DNA of 64,000 nucleotides from Chinchilla lanigera. Lineage: Eukaryota > Chordata > Mammalia > Rodentia > Chinchillidae. The notes beneath the pieces are model-generated. The model was not told the origin of the DNA. It did no database searches and saw only the letters and a list, made by a program, of their open reading frames with translations. The stretch is from assembly GCF_000276665.1 (NCBI RefSeq), contig NW_004955417.1, positions 11,781,656-11,845,655 of the forward strand, in the 5' to 3' direction. The translations under genes were made by a program, and so were the position numbers. Shown here piece after piece: positions 1 through 10,880 of this stretch; the first letter of the stretch is position 1; each line of letters begins with the position of its first letter.

Positions 1-436
1 AAAGTAATTTCAGATAGTGATTAATGCTAAGAAACTAATAAAAATAGTAATGCAGAAAAGAGTGATAATGGAATTGGGGCTATTTAGGTAGGGTGCTATT
101 TTGGTAGTGTCCTCTGAGGAGAGGATATCTGACCAGAGAATAGGGAGAAGCAGCTGACCATGCACTGATTTAGGGGAAGAAGAGTTGTAGACCAAGAATT
201 CGTAATGCTCAGCCCTGATGCAGAAGCAGGCTGGTCTGGTTTAAGGGACAGAAAGATGGTCAGTGAAGCTAGAGCCTGGTGGACGAAGGAGACAGTGGTA
301 GAACTCAAGGCAGAGAAGCAGGCAGCAAGGTCTTATAGATTCTTGTAGGGAACTTAGTCCTTGCAGTTTCAAACGTGATAAGATGTTATTGGGTGATTTT
401 TAAATAAGGATAATGGCATGGTTTGATTCTGTCATT
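1..436 (+). repeat. Ancient dispersed mammalian repeat, middle part
   Basis: The stretch around 320-435 (recovery of a 'gtaggg...tagtccttgcagt' block, then 'ataatggcatggtttgattctg') follows the order of a long, old, abundant mammalian repeat that I recognise by its text but cannot name with certainty. The match resumes after the L1 at 437-1447, at 1448 ('tatggctgctgtgtgaaaga'), as expected if the L1 landed inside it. It is heavily decayed and non-coding. Confidence 0.4.
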
Positions 437-1447
437 GAAAGTTCATTCTGTTTTCAGATAAAGAAATACAAATGGCAAATAAATACATGAGAAAATGTTC
501 AACATCATTAGTTATTTGTGAAATGCAAGTTAAAACAACACTGAGATTCCATCTTACCCCAGTAAGAATGGCTAGCATTAAGAAATCAACCAATAACAAA
601 TGCTGGTGAGGTTATGGAGAAAAAGGAACCTTTCTCCACTGCTGGTGGGAATGCAGACTGGTGAAACCACTGTGGAAATCAGTTTGAAGATTCCTCAGCA
701 AACTAGGACTAGAAGTCCCATTCAATCCAACTATTCCCCTTCTGGGTACTTTCCCAGAAGAACTGAAAACATCATATCATAGTGATATATGTGCACCCAT
801 GTTTATAGCACCACAATTTGTAATAGCTGAATCGTGGAAGCAACCCACATGCTGATCCACTAAGGAATGGATAAAAACATAAGGGAATATTTTTACATAA
901 GGGAATATTACTCAGTTATGAAGAAAGAGAATCTCAAGGCTTTTATAGGAAAATGGACACAATTAGAGATCATGCCCATAAGTGAAATAAATCAGGCCTG
1001 CATGTGTAAACATCATATTGTCTTACTAGTGTAAGAACTTGAAAGAGTGAATAAAATCTAGGATGTGCAACAGACATTGTGAAAGGAAAGGAAACTGCTC
1101 AAAAGGAGAGAGCAACTGGATGAGGGAAAAGAGGAAAGAAAGAAGCTGGAAAATATGTATATATGTACACAGGATAGCTAACACAGTTGTACTACTAACT
1201 TTTATTACTCTGTTGAAAGGAACAGTTAATATTTAAGTGTAGGATCAATCTTATATGTCTGTACTTGTTTATCTGAGTATCCAAATTGAAGATATCAATA
1301 TGTGATACAACAACCATTGTTAATTATCTATCACCTCTGTATTGCTTGTATTGTTTTTGTGTTATTTTCTAAATGTACGTGTGTTTGTTAAGATGTTTTT
1401 GTTCTTTTATTTTTAAAATAAAAACAAAAACAAAAAGAAAGTTCATT
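437..1447 (+). mobile_element. 5'-truncated L1 (ORF2 end plus 3' UTR) with TSD
   Basis: The sequence GAAAGTTCATT occurs at 437-447 and again at 1437-1447, an 11-bp target-site duplication flanking the insert. The body holds the distal end of L1 ORF2 (the 'ctggtgggaatgcagactggtg' and 'ttccccttctgggta' landmarks near 640 and 735), then a 3' UTR with a purine-rich block near 1080-1150 and an A-rich tail ending near 1436. A 60-codon open stretch at 600-782 is the only surviving part of the ORF2 frame. A private 17-bp-period duplication lies at 878-909. It is a dead, 5'-truncated copy. Confidence 0.9.
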
Positions 1448-1935
1448 ATGGCTGCTGTGTGAAAGATGGATGGTAGAGTGAAAAAAAAAAAAGAAAACCA
1501 AAAGACCTATTAGTCTCTTATTGAAGGTAGGTGGCTTTGACTTAGCTTTAGATGAGGCAATGATAAGGAGAGAAATGGTAGGATGAGGGTTACTTTTAAG
1601 GTGAGTAGTAAAGCCAAGAGGACTAATTAATTAATTGGATGTAGGGTAGGAGAGGTGGAGTAGCTACCTTTCACTTGATGGCCTAAGAAAGTAGATAAAA
1701 GCTGGAACCTATTAAATGTCATGGAAAAAACTGGAACAATATTAATGTGGGAAGGAAATACTCCAAGACTCTGTTCTGGCTATGTTAAAGTAAATCTATG
1801 TCTATTAGCGTTACCAATGGAAGTGATAAAGAAACAATTGGATAGAGTTATCTGGAAGTCAAGAGAGAAGGCAGGCCTAGGGATCAAAATTTTTGGATCC
1901 ATCAATATAAATCAGTATGAAAAACTATGTGATAG
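1448..1935 (+). repeat. Ancient dispersed repeat, distal part
   Basis: This continues the element broken by the L1. Landmarks in the expected order are 'ggctgctgtgtgaaaga' (1449), 'cttttaaggtgagtagtaaagcc' region (1593), the 'ggatgtagggtaggagagg' region (1638), and the 'ggatcaaaatttttggatcc' region (1880). The 74-codon open frame at 1721-1945 lies inside this relic and has no independent support as a gene. Confidence 0.4.
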
Positions 1936-2039
1936 GATAGGGTGACTTAGGAAGACCTTATGAAAAATTGAGACCTAGTATAAGCTCTTTTCCTCTGCTC
2001 TTCCTCATCATCATTATCATAAAAATAAGCATGGATATC

Positions 2040-2410
2040 ATCATCATTTATTGAAAATAAACTGTTCCAACCACAATTGTGCTAGACTCAAGAGAAATAT
2101 AAGAAATATACGGAAGGAAATCCCTGCTGTATAGAAGAGAGGAGAGACATAAAAAGTTGGGATAATTTAATGCTATGACAATGGTTAGATCAATTAGTAG
2201 TGGGATCCCTAGTTGGAAGGTCAGGTGGCTTTGAAGTAGAGGTGACATTTGAATATCTGAGTTGATGTTTGGATCCAGAGTGGTGTTCTCCATGGGTAAG
2301 GCTTTTCCAGGCAAAGAAAAAGATTTACAAAAATGGTAGATGAAAGATGCCAAAGAGAGATGCCAAAGTTGACAGTTGTTTTGGATGAATTTGATGTAAG
2401 GAGTGGCTAT
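2040..2410 (+). repeat. Ancient dispersed repeat, head part of a second copy
   Basis: The 'tttattgaaaataaactg...gtgctagactc' opening and the later 'gaggtgacatttgaatatctgag' block (2240-2262) match the head of the same unnamed repeat as at 1-436 and 1448-1935. Because the head lies downstream of the distal part on the same strand, this is a separate insertion. Confidence 0.4.
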
Positions 2411-2609
2411 GCCAGTATTCAGATTGTCAAGGCCCATGGATACTCTGCTGGAAAGGCTGACACTCCTTCTTGAAGCTACTGTGAAAGGAACAAGTGGCTG
2501 GACAAGATCAAGTGGGAGTACTGAACAAGATCTGAAGCTGGAGAGAATTCAAACGCTGCTTCTGCTGCTTACTAAGCTTGCTGACATTGGAAATATTGCT
2601 TAGCTTTTC

Positions 2610-2760
2610 TGAGCTTTGGTTTCTACATCTGTAAAATGGACAAAACAATAAATATAAGGTGAAGTTTTTGTGAGTATTGAAGACAGTATGTACAAAATAC
2701 TTCCACCCAGTGGGGGATAAGTGGAAGTGATTATTTTGGCTATTATTGTTACTCTCATCA
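2610..2760 (+). repeat. MIR SINE
   Basis: A 'tttctacatctgtaaaatgga' block is followed by the expected decayed 3' half of MIR (deep tRNA-derived SINE). Typical of mammalian intergenic DNA. Confidence 0.65.
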
Positions 2761-2929
2761 ATAAGCATAATTTTTTAAAAGTGGGAAGATTAGAGAATGT
2801 TAAGGCTAGAATTTTATTACATTAATAATAAAATTTCAGCTCTTGGAATTAGGGAGGCAGAGGACAAAAGTGAAAGAGTGTCTTAACCAACAAGTCAAAT
2901 AAGAGGGCTGCAAAAGCAAAAGCAGTGTT

Positions 2930-3281
2930 GTAGGGTTTTTGAAGGTGATTAGATCATGGCAGTGCTAAGCTCCTCAGTGGATTAGTCCATTGATGAGTTC
3001 ATAGTTGACTGCTCTTCAGAAGTGGGAACAAGTTGGAAGAGGCAAGTTACTTAGGTGTGACCCAAAGGGTTATATTCTCTCTCTCTCTCTCCCTCCCTCC
3101 TTCCTGACTGCCATAGCATGAGCAGTTTTCCTCTATCAGGGCCTTCTCCCATGTGGTTTCTGCATTGCAGTTTGCATCCATGGACTTAACCCACTGAAAC
3201 TGTGAACCAATCTGAACTCTCCTCCCTTACACTGAAGGTGTTGGGTATTTTGTTTCACCAACAGAAAAGTGACTAGTACGG
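2930..3281 (+). mobile_element. MaLR LTR, upstream copy (5' part missing)
   Basis: Shows the MaLR LTR order: 'tgattagatcatggcagtgc', 'cagtggattagtcc', a CT-rich block at 3077-3100, 'gactgccatagcatgagcag', then a terminal 'gggtattttgtttcaccaacag...gtgactagtac'. It resembles the LTR at 4610-5093, with the two flanking an internal region. The first part of the LTR is absent or decayed. This is an old endogenous-retrovirus-like relic with no coding capacity. Confidence 0.6.
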
Positions 3282-4609
3282 ATTTTGGTAATACCAGTAG
3301 GATTATTGCTGTGATTGTACCTTACCATATTGTTTAGAAGCTTTGGAACTGATTTGTGGAAAGAGATGGGAAAAGTTTGGAGATACAGGCTAGAGAAGCC
3401 CCAGAATATTGGAGGAAGTACTTGATGTGCAGTACTGGTTAGAGCTCAGAAGACCAGAAAGTAGGTAGCAAAAGCCAGGGTCAGGACATCTCAGTTGGGA
3501 ATGACTCTGTTGGCAGTGGATTAGATGCCATGTGTGTTATACTCTGGCAAAAAAACCAACCAACCAAACAAACAAAAAAACCACATGACTGCATTTTGCC
3601 CATGTCCTGACACTTTGCAGGGATCTGAGAATAAGGGCAGTAGGCTAATTAATCTGATAGAGGACATTTTAAGGCACTAAAAAATTCAGGCTGTGGAATG
3701 GGTATGCTGAACACTTTCAGCCAGATTTACAGGAAGAATCAGGAGCAAAAAGTAGATGTGAAACAGCCAGAAGGGCAGAACCTGAAAAACTGAGTCAAAA
3801 GAAACTATGCTTACTGAAAACATTAGCATTAAAAAGATGCCAAGTATTTTATACCAGGACAAGAAGAAAGATGACTTGAGGGCATATAAAAAGCAGCAAG
3901 GTCCCACACATCACAGGCTCAAGGGCACAAAACTATAAACCTTTTATCTGTGAAGAGATTCACTAGGATGCCTGCTCATTCAGGTGCACATAGGAAATTG
4001 TTTCCCTGAGTTTCACCATCTAGGAAGTCAAAGGCTGCTGTAACCATGAACTAAAGGGGCCAGACTACTGCTCTTGCTGGCATCAGGCCCTGATGTAATC
4101 TATATGGTGCAGGTTTCCAAAGTATGCATATGCAAGAGTTGTGGGAGGCTTCTACCAAGATTTTACAGAAAAGACTGAAAAGTCAGGCAAGGATCCCCAA
4201 GAGAGGCCATGTGGGCTACAAGACCATAGGGATGAAGTTGCATAAGCCCTTTGGAGTTCATATCTCACCACAACCTGCCATGGGCTGGACATTGAGCTAC
4301 ATGATTTAATGTGTGCCCTGCTAGGTTTCAGTCTTTCTTTGATCTGATTTTTTCTGTTTCCCTGTTCTTCCATTATGGGATGGGAATGTTTACCCTGTGC
4401 CATTGTATGTTTGAACTATTTAATATTACTTAATTTTTACTGGGGTTCACAGTTAAAATTTTGCCTTGAATCTCAGAGGAGACTTTTGAATTTTGACTTG
4501 TCCTTGTCAGCAGTGTTGGAACTATTAAGACTTTGGCATCTTAGAAGTAGACTAAATGCATTTTGCATAATGAGGTGAACATGAGCTTTTTGGGGCTCAG
4601 GAACAAAAT
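3282..4609 (+). mobile_element. MaLR internal region
   Basis: Follows the upstream LTR with 'ttttggtaataccagtagg', and contains the 'gcattttgcccatgtcctgacac' block (3592) and, near the end, 'agaggagacttttgaattttgac' and 'attaagactttggca', which are landmarks of the MaLR internal sequence just before the 3' LTR. MaLR internal regions do not encode functional retroviral proteins, and only short open frames are present. A (CAAC/AAAC)n-like patch sits at 3549-3590. Confidence 0.6.
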
Positions 4610-5093
4610 GGTATGGTTTAGATATAAAATGTCCCCTTAAAGTCTTGTGTTCAGAGACAGGAATTTGGGAAGATGATTTGGTCACAGGAACACTATACTC
4701 ATCAGTGGATTAGTCCTTTGATAACTTCATAGCTGACTGTACTATTTGAGGTAGGGCTGGGCCAGAAGAGCTGGGTTACTCAGGGCATGACATGGAAGCA
4801 GGTATTCTTTATTTTTGGTACCAGGAATCAAACTCGGGTCCTTGCACTTGCCAGGCAGGTGCTTGTGCTGCTGAGCTATATCCCTGGCCCCGAAGTGTGT
4901 ATTCTTCTCCCCAGCTCCTAACTTCTTTCTTTTTGTTTCTTGGTCACCATGGCATAAGCAGATTTCCTCTACCAGACCTTTCTTGGAGCTAGCCAACAAC
5001 AACTAAACCCACGGAAATGGTGAGCCAAAATAAACCTGTCCTTTAAACTGCAATTGTAGGATATTTTCTTCCAATGACAAGTAAGTGACAGGT
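4610..5093 (+). mobile_element. MaLR LTR, downstream copy with nested ID
   Basis: Begins with 'tatggtttagatataaaatg', continues through 'cagtggattagtcctttgat' and 'accatggcataagcagatttcc', and ends with 'gccaaaataaacctgtcc...gtaagtgacaggtac'. An ID SINE at 4810-4898 interrupts it. The paired LTR at 2930-3281 supports a single element. Confidence 0.65.
4802..4906 (-). mobile_element. ID SINE with TSD
   Basis: A tRNA-like SINE on the minus strand. Read on the plus strand it begins at 'ggtaccaggaatcaaactcggg' (the complement of the B box) and ends at 'gctgagctatatccctggcccc' (the complement of the A box). GTATTCTT at 4802-4809 and 4899-4906 is an 8-bp TSD. It is inserted in the MaLR LTR, so it is younger than that LTR. 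Confidence 0.85.
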
Positions 5094-5800
5094 ACAGGGA
5101 GGAATCTCAAATGTCTCTAAGATTTTAAGGCTGAGCTGTTGATAGTGGAGAAGAGCTTTGAAACTGGAATGTTGGAAGATAAGTATGTTTTATGGTGAAA
5201 GAATGGGTTAATTTGTAGGTGGATTATTTTATAACATCTGTGAAGCTTACTTTATGCATGTGGAACTCTACAGATATAATACAGATGTAGATGTATATGG
5301 ATAAGATGAAAAAGTGATATTGGATTGATGGAACCCTGGAAAATATTCAAACATAAGGGTGCAGCAAGAAATACCAGGGATGAAGATGAAGGGGAAGCAG
5401 GCAGAGGTATACAAGGAAATCCAAAAGGGCAGCTCTGAGGTGTGTTCCTCATCTTGCTCACACACTGGGATACTCGTGCATGCTGATCCTCTAAAAATTG
5501 CCACATCTCAGAGGAAGGAAGGATATAACCTCTCTTCTTTCCTGGATGCATGATTTGACCCATACTCAGAGAGAGAAGGTTTGAACCTTGACAAAAATCA
5601 TAAAGAGATTGGACTTCTTACACTTCCCTTTAAGAGCCATGCTTTTGACTCTTGCCCAACTACCCAGTGCTGTGACTCTACTGGGTCCCCTCATACAGAC
5701 CAAGGAATTTTAGAACTCAAGACTGAAGGGGTCTTTATGGATGGTTGAACGGAGCTCCCAACTCCCTTACATGAAAGGTGAGAATAATGAGCCTCAATTG
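5094..5800 (+). repeat. Possible further MaLR-internal sequence
   Basis: After the LTR end the sequence again contains internal-region-like phrases ('gagctttgaaactggaatgttgg' at 5153; 'attcaaacataagggtgcagc' at 5346) comparable to 3340-3370 and 3900-3940. The similarity is loose, so the stretch may be a second internal region or unrelated sequence. Confidence 0.3.
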
Positions 5801-6269
5801 ATGTTTTAACTAAACATAATTAAAGCACATTCCTGTTCTTAGCAATAATTTTTAGTTATTTGTTACTTATGGTTTAAGGGACAGCTTGCTCTGGAGATAG
5901 CATTTCATCCAGTCTCAAATTCTGCCAAACCAAAATCTAATGCTAGTAATTCATATACCAGAAGCTGGGGTATATAATACAGATTAGGGGGTACAGCAGG
6001 GTATTATAATTTTCCAGGTTCATTATTAGGGAAATATAGCCTTGAAAATATCTGTTGTGGTGGTGAATAAGGAAAAAGGAAAACAACCTGTGATTTTGTT
6101 ATTGTTGATTCCGAGATACACAGAATCAAAGGAGATCATTCTATGCAACACTGAAAACTATTTTCTACTGGTCTATTCATAAATGTCAGGCTGGAAGGTG
6201 AGCCAAGGCTGGGGTGATATTTTAAATTGCTTAGTAGATGAGCATAATTATTTCTAGGCTAATGTGGAC

Positions 6270-6408
6270 ATTAGTTTTCATGTCTAGTTGCCCACCCCAC
6301 ATCTATTTTCCCATTTTTCCTTAGAAAAAGATTCCCAGTCTCTAGCTGGACGTAGTCCTACATGGCCAAAAGTATTCATTTCCCAGGATGTCAGTGATAT
6401 AATGGATT
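6270..6408 (+). mobile_element. Old LTR relic, left part
   Basis: The stretch from 'tagttgcccaccccaca' to 'catttcccaggatgtcagtg' looks like the left part of an old ERVL-class LTR whose right end lies at 6967-7160. The two parts are split by the LTR at 6409-6830 and the ID at 6858-6949. The joining is inferred from order only. Confidence 0.35.
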
Positions 6409-6830
6409 GTGACGGTTAATCTTGATTGTTAACTTGATCAAATTGAGAGACAGCTAGGAAATTTTTGGTGTGTCTGTGAGGGTATTTCCAGAGAGGATCA
6501 CTGTGTGGGGCAGCAAACTTTGGGGGAGAATGGCCCTGAATGTGGGGGACACCATTCAATAAGGTGGGGGTTTGGATGGAAAACCACAGAGGGAGGAAAT
6601 CTGTTAGGACAGATTTTCCCTTTCTCTGCTTCCTGGTCTCCACTGAAGTGAGCACCTTCCCTCTGCCATGCCCTTCCACCATGACATTTTATTTCAGCAC
6701 AGGCCTAAAGGCAATGAACCCCGGACATCATGGACTGAACCCCTGAAACCATGAGCCAAAAAAATCTTTCTTTCTTCAAGATGATTATCTTAGTTATTTT
6801 GCCACAGTGATGAAAAGCTGACTAACACAT
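6409..6830 (+). mobile_element. Solo LTR, ERVL/MLT2-like
   Basis: Starts 'tgacggttaatcttgattgttaacttgat', continues with 'gtgtgtctgtgagggtatttccagag' and 'ctgaatgtgggggacacc', and ends 'cagtgatgaaaagctgactaacac', the layout of ERVL-class or related MaLR solo LTRs. No internal region is adjacent. Open frames within it (for example 6540-6746) are short and coincidental. Confidence 0.6.
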
Positions 6831-6857
6831 AGGTATAAATAGAAATGAAGCAGTCTT

Positions 6858-6949
6858 GGGGCTGGGGATTTAGCTCAGCGGCATAGCGCCTGCCTGGCAA
6901 GGGCAACGTTGTGAGTCCGATTCCCGGTACAGGAAAAAAACAAAAAAAA
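6858..6949 (+). mobile_element. ID SINE with 17-bp TSD
   Basis: Full-length tRNA-like SINE: A box in 'TTTAGCTCAGCGG', core 'CTGCCTGGCAAG', B box 'GAGTCCGATTCCCGG', then an A-rich tail. The flanks AGAAATGAAGCAGTCTT (6841-6857) and AGAAATAAAGCAGTCTT (6950-6966) are a 17-bp TSD with one mismatch, so the insertion is fairly young. Confidence 0.93.
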
Positions 6950-6966
6950 AGAAATAAAGCAGTCTT

Positions 6967-7160
6967 CATAGGAAAGATTTTTTTCTTCTTCGTGAAACAG
7001 CCTTGAACATACCTTCTTGTCCCATGAAAGTGAGAGTGACCAAGGACGCTCTCATACCAGCTCTGGGCTTGACTTCTGAACTTCTCTTACACAAGAGAAA
7101 AAAATAAACTTCTACTGAGTTTAAGCCACGTCGTTTGTCCTGTTAGTGCATTCTAACTTA
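6967..7160 (+). mobile_element. Old LTR relic, right part
   Basis: Contains 'cttctcttacacaagagaaaaaaataaacttct' followed by 'gtttaagccac' and 'cctgttagtgcattctaact', the 3' end pattern of an old ERVL-like LTR. See 6270-6408. Confidence 0.45.
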
Positions 7161-7634
7161 ATCTCTATTGATGAGCTTGTTTTCCTTTCCTGGATTTTGA
7201 ATTCTTACAAGAGTAAAAGCTATGGGTGGTTCTGACCTCAAGAATATGATAAAAATATTTGCCATAATTATGAGGTAGTCGTGTAATAAAGATTACCTTA
7301 TGTTTACAGAGGGATTTAAACTTCACTCAAGCACTTCCTATGTTATTCTTAAAATACATATTTATTTTCCAACTGAGTTGTTTAAAATTAGACTTTTAAG
7401 AACAGGTCAATACATAATCATGTTGTTGTGGTGATTTCCAGTGTAGCCACTTATTCCCTGTATCCTAGACAATGATTCTTAATGCCTGAGACTTTTTTGT
7501 TTCCATTAACCAGTAATGGATGATGGTTTATTTACTTATAGGATGAGAGTAAATAAAAAAAGATAATATAATGTGGTGGTTAAAAATATTAATCCCAAAT
7601 GAGTTCCAAATATCCATATTACTGTAAAGAAGTT
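7161..7634. other. Unassigned AT-rich sequence
   Basis: No recognisable gene or repeat. AT-rich, with several short ATTTA-type runs. Confidence 0.6.
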
Positions 7635-7785
7635 ACTTTTCTGTGCCTTGAATTTCTAGTCTGTGAAGTGGGGTAACAAAGCACATGCTGTATAAGGACT
7701 TAGCAGAGTCAGTGAAATAATGTCTAGGAATCACTCATTGGAGACCCTGACACATAGTAAGGACTGACAAAGTGTTAGTTCTTCT
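7635..7785 (+). repeat. MIR SINE
   Basis: The order 'gtgccttgaatttctagtctgtgaagtgggg', 'cacatagtaaggactgacaaa' follows MIR from its core to its 3' end. Confidence 0.6.
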
Positions 7786-8524
7786 TCTCAGACTGCCTAG
7801 TGTGGAGCCTTGATAGGCCAGTGCCACTCAGTACACTGTGTGGCTCCTACCGTGTACCCTCTGCAACCTTAATCAGAGAAACAGCTTATATCATGGCGAA
7901 CATTAAGCTTTTAGAATAAGTGGAAGTTCTGGCTCCATTCAGTGGTTCTGAGAAAAAAAATCAGAGGCTCAAGGCTGAAAGTAGAGGAGAAAACTGGCCC
8001 CCTACCATGCCCCTCTCTGGGCCACAGAGGAGGTCTGGGGTCCTGAGCCAGCAAAAGAGCTTTGCACACCAGCAGACGAAAAACCATTTTGGTCTGCATC
8101 CTTCCTGCTCCCCAGGGATATGCCAGAGTCTCAGACTCAGACTACTCTTTGGGATTGAGTCAGACTACAGGATCATGCAGAATAAATAACAAAGACTTTG
8201 GGGGACTCTCCAGGGATAAGCACACCAGTCCTGACAGCTGGCCGGGACAGATGGGGAAGCCATACAAGAGGGATGTGCTGTGCTAGTGAATGGGAGATGG
8301 GCTCGTGCAGATGCAAAAGATCCTTAAAAGAGCTCTAATACCCAGTAGGGGTAAGGAGTGAAGCTGGATCAAGACCATGCCAGGAATGTGAGTTGCATCC
8401 CTAGCACTGGAGACAAGGCTTATTGGAAAGGGATTACTGAGAGACTTCAACAGTGTAGTGCAGAATTCATGTGGTCACTTACCAGTGTGGGGACCTTACA
8501 TCAGTCACTGTGTATACAGGACAG
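7786..8524. other. Unassigned sequence
   Basis: Short opposing open frames at 7911-8189 overlap each other and show no protein family features. A possible worn SINE end ('gagttgcatccctagcactgga', 8390) is too weak to call. Confidence 0.5.
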
Positions 8525-8672
8525 AGGCTAAGAGCAAGTCTTCTAGAACCGGATTCAAGCCTGGATCGAATTCACTAGCTGTATTACCTTTATCCAGCAA
8601 GTTACATAGCCAATCAAAGCCTCCGTTTTTGCACCTGAAATTTGTGTATCATAACATCGTCCTCATACCCAT
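8525..8672 (+). repeat. MIR SINE
   Basis: The 'gattcaagcctgg', 'gcctccgtttttgcacctgaaa' blocks match the MIR core and the 'cctcagtttcctcatctg' landmark, with decay. Confidence 0.55.
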
Positions 8673-8929
8673 CTTATAAGCCCTGCTCTAGGGCAGCATT
8701 GGTCAAGAAAGTTTTCACTCATTATGATGTTGGCCTACATCAAGACAGTAGCCACCAGCCACACTTAATTGTTGAGTGCTTAAAATGCTGCTAATGAAGG
8801 AGGAGCTCAGTTTTAAATTTTATTTGCTTTGAATTCATTTGAATTTAAATAGACACATATGACTAGTAGTTATCTTACTGGATAGCTCAGGGACTAAAGG
8901 AGATAGGGCCCTTTATCACTATGTCTATA

Positions 8930-9115
8930 ATCACAGCTCAGTATCTAGAGTTAGTATTGTCTTAAAATTCTTATAGCCTCAGTTTCCTTATCTATAAAGG
9001 AGAGTTAAAGATACTACTTATCTCATGAGGTGTAGGGGAAGATTAAAAAAGACATCAGCAGTGAGGCAGCTAGCACAGTGCTTGGAGTACAGCACGTGCT
9101 TAGCCAATGCATTTC
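8930..9115 (+). repeat. MIR SINE
   Basis: Clear MIR landmarks: 'gcctcagtttccttatctataaa', 'ctcatgaggtg', 'gcacagtgcttgga', 'gcacgtgcttagcc'. Confidence 0.75.
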
Positions 9116-10010
9116 TTTTCTCTGCCATAGAAAGTTCTTTGACAGTACTCTAATAACCATCCAATAATGTACAAAGTCATGGAGAGTTATAGTGAAATTC
9201 TCAGCAAGCAGTTGGATTGTTCAGTCATCATTTGCACATCTCTAATGCCGGCTTTGGCAAGAACAAAAAAGTCTGCTTGAGAAAGAAAGAAAAAATATTG
9301 GCAGTGCTATGTGCACTACAAGAGTCCACAAATATGCATTTGGCAGAGGCCTGACTGTCCAGACAGATCACAAACCACTAGGCAACGCACCTGCTAGACG
9401 ACAGGGAATGTTATTACTGTTATAAAGATATGATTTATGAGTCATCTATACTCCAGGCAAAGACTGCTTATAGCAGACCTACTGCCCAGTCTGGTCACTG
9501 ACCCTCAAACTGGGGAAATGACAGTGCTGATTCGAGAGACAGCAGAGTGGGCCATGGAATTAAGCAGAACACTTGACCCTGTGGTCTATGGAGGCTCAGC
9601 CCCAAGACAGGAAGAGATGCTGCACTACAGCTACTTATCCAGATGTTGCAAATGGTTAGTGAGACAGAAAAAACACAAGTGCAGGTGTGTTGGTCTCTGA
9701 AGGAGTGGCCGCTTTGGCCCTTCTAACAGCATGGGCAATTTTAAGCAGTGACTTGTCTGAAGAAAATCAGGAAAAGAGAAATGATGTGATTAGAGGTAGT
9801 CTTAGGAGTAATAGTTTTGCTCTTGCCCTCAAATTATTTCTGGTATCTGATGAGTGGTTCTTAAAGTTCCTGCTAGAGATCAACCTCTGTCATTTAATAA
9901 TGCCCTCTCATAGGTAAACCAGTTTAGATTTGAGTCTCTTTACAAATTTTAAATCTTGGGGTGCAGTGTCTTCAAGACTTACATGTTTTGTATGTCTTTA
10001 GACTTGTCCA
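9116..10010. other. Unassigned sequence with an 87-codon open frame
   Basis: An open frame on the plus strand at 9437-9700 starts MSHLYSRQRLL and has a non-repetitive, protein-like composition with an acidic middle. I recognise no domain. No splice sites or polypyrimidine tract of good quality bound it, and a second frame (9687-9917) overlaps its end. It could be an old pseudogene fragment or chance. Confidence 0.3.
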
Positions 10011-10259
10011 GGCAAAATAGGGGTTAGTGGGGCAGTGGCCTGATTGCACGGCATTGGCAAAGCGATTTGTGTAGTGGAGATGGTAGAAGAGGGTTGAGAA
10101 GAGGAGGTTTGTGTCAGAGTCATGATATTGATAACACATTTATTTTATGGGAGATGACCAAAATGCTGCGATAATCAGATTAGGAGCTTCTTGAGGACAG
10201 AATTTAAACCTTCTCCTCCTCTGTTACTATGACTACCACCACCGCTCCATCATCTTCTA

Positions 10260-10430
10260 TGTGACAGACAGCTAGATGACTTACAAACATCTCACAGAAA
10301 TCCTCACTAGCAGCGTAGAGACTGTATATTCATTTTGTAGGGGAGCAAACTGAGTCTCAGAGGCTCTAACTTGAATAAGTCAAGGTCATGCCATTGGTAA
10401 GTGACACAGCCAGAATTCAAGTCCAAATGT
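10260..10430 (-). repeat. MIR SINE, reverse
   Basis: Antisense MIR: 'gagcaaactgagtctcagaggctct', 'gtcaaggtcatgcc', 'gacacagccagaattcaagtcc'. Confidence 0.75.
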
Positions 10431-10756
10431 CACCCACATATAGCTGTCTGTGGATTTTTTTATTACCCAACTGCTTCTCATAATTTAGTAAAAAAGCAAT
10501 AAAACAAAACTCTTTTTCTTGCACTCTGTTCTCTGATTTTGGTAGATACCTAATGTGGCTAATGCAAGGACCTAAATTTTTACTATTATTTAATGTTAAT
10601 AAATTTAAATAGTATATGTGGCTACCTTGGCCAGCACAGCTCTGGAGACCAGAGAAGGCAATGTCTTTTATCATTGTGCCTGGTGTCTATTTAGTGTTTG
10701 ATTAGACCAAAGCTGCTGAACCTTCTCTACTTTCTAATGTCTAGGTTGTTTAATAT
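10431..10756. other. Unassigned AT-rich sequence
   Basis: No gene or firm repeat seen. Confidence 0.5.
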
Positions 10757-10880
10757 AGACAGTTTCAGGGCTGGGGATTTAGCTCAGTGGCAAAGCGCCT
10801 GCTTGGCAAGCACAAGGTGTGAGTTCGGTTCCCGGTACCAGAGAAAAACCAAAAAAAAAAAAAATACAAAGACAGTTTCA
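10757..10880 (+). mobile_element. ID SINE with TSD
   Basis: Body at 10768-10869: 'GGGCTGGGGATTTAGCTCAG', core 'CTGCTTGGCAAGCACAAGG', B box 'GAGTTCGGTTCCCGG', A-rich tail. AGACAGTTTCA at 10757-10767 and 10870-10880 is a perfect 11-bp TSD, so this is a young copy. It resembles the copy at 6858 more than those at 4810 or 44191. Confidence 0.93.

Noticed and set aside
600..782. Protein-coding gene
   Set aside because: This is the L1 ORF2 C-terminal remnant, duplicated by a similar frame at 50107-50394.
6858..6949. tRNA gene (A box and B box present)
   Set aside because: The A-rich tail, TSD and repeated occurrence show an ID SINE. It lacks a foldable anticodon arm as a tRNA.
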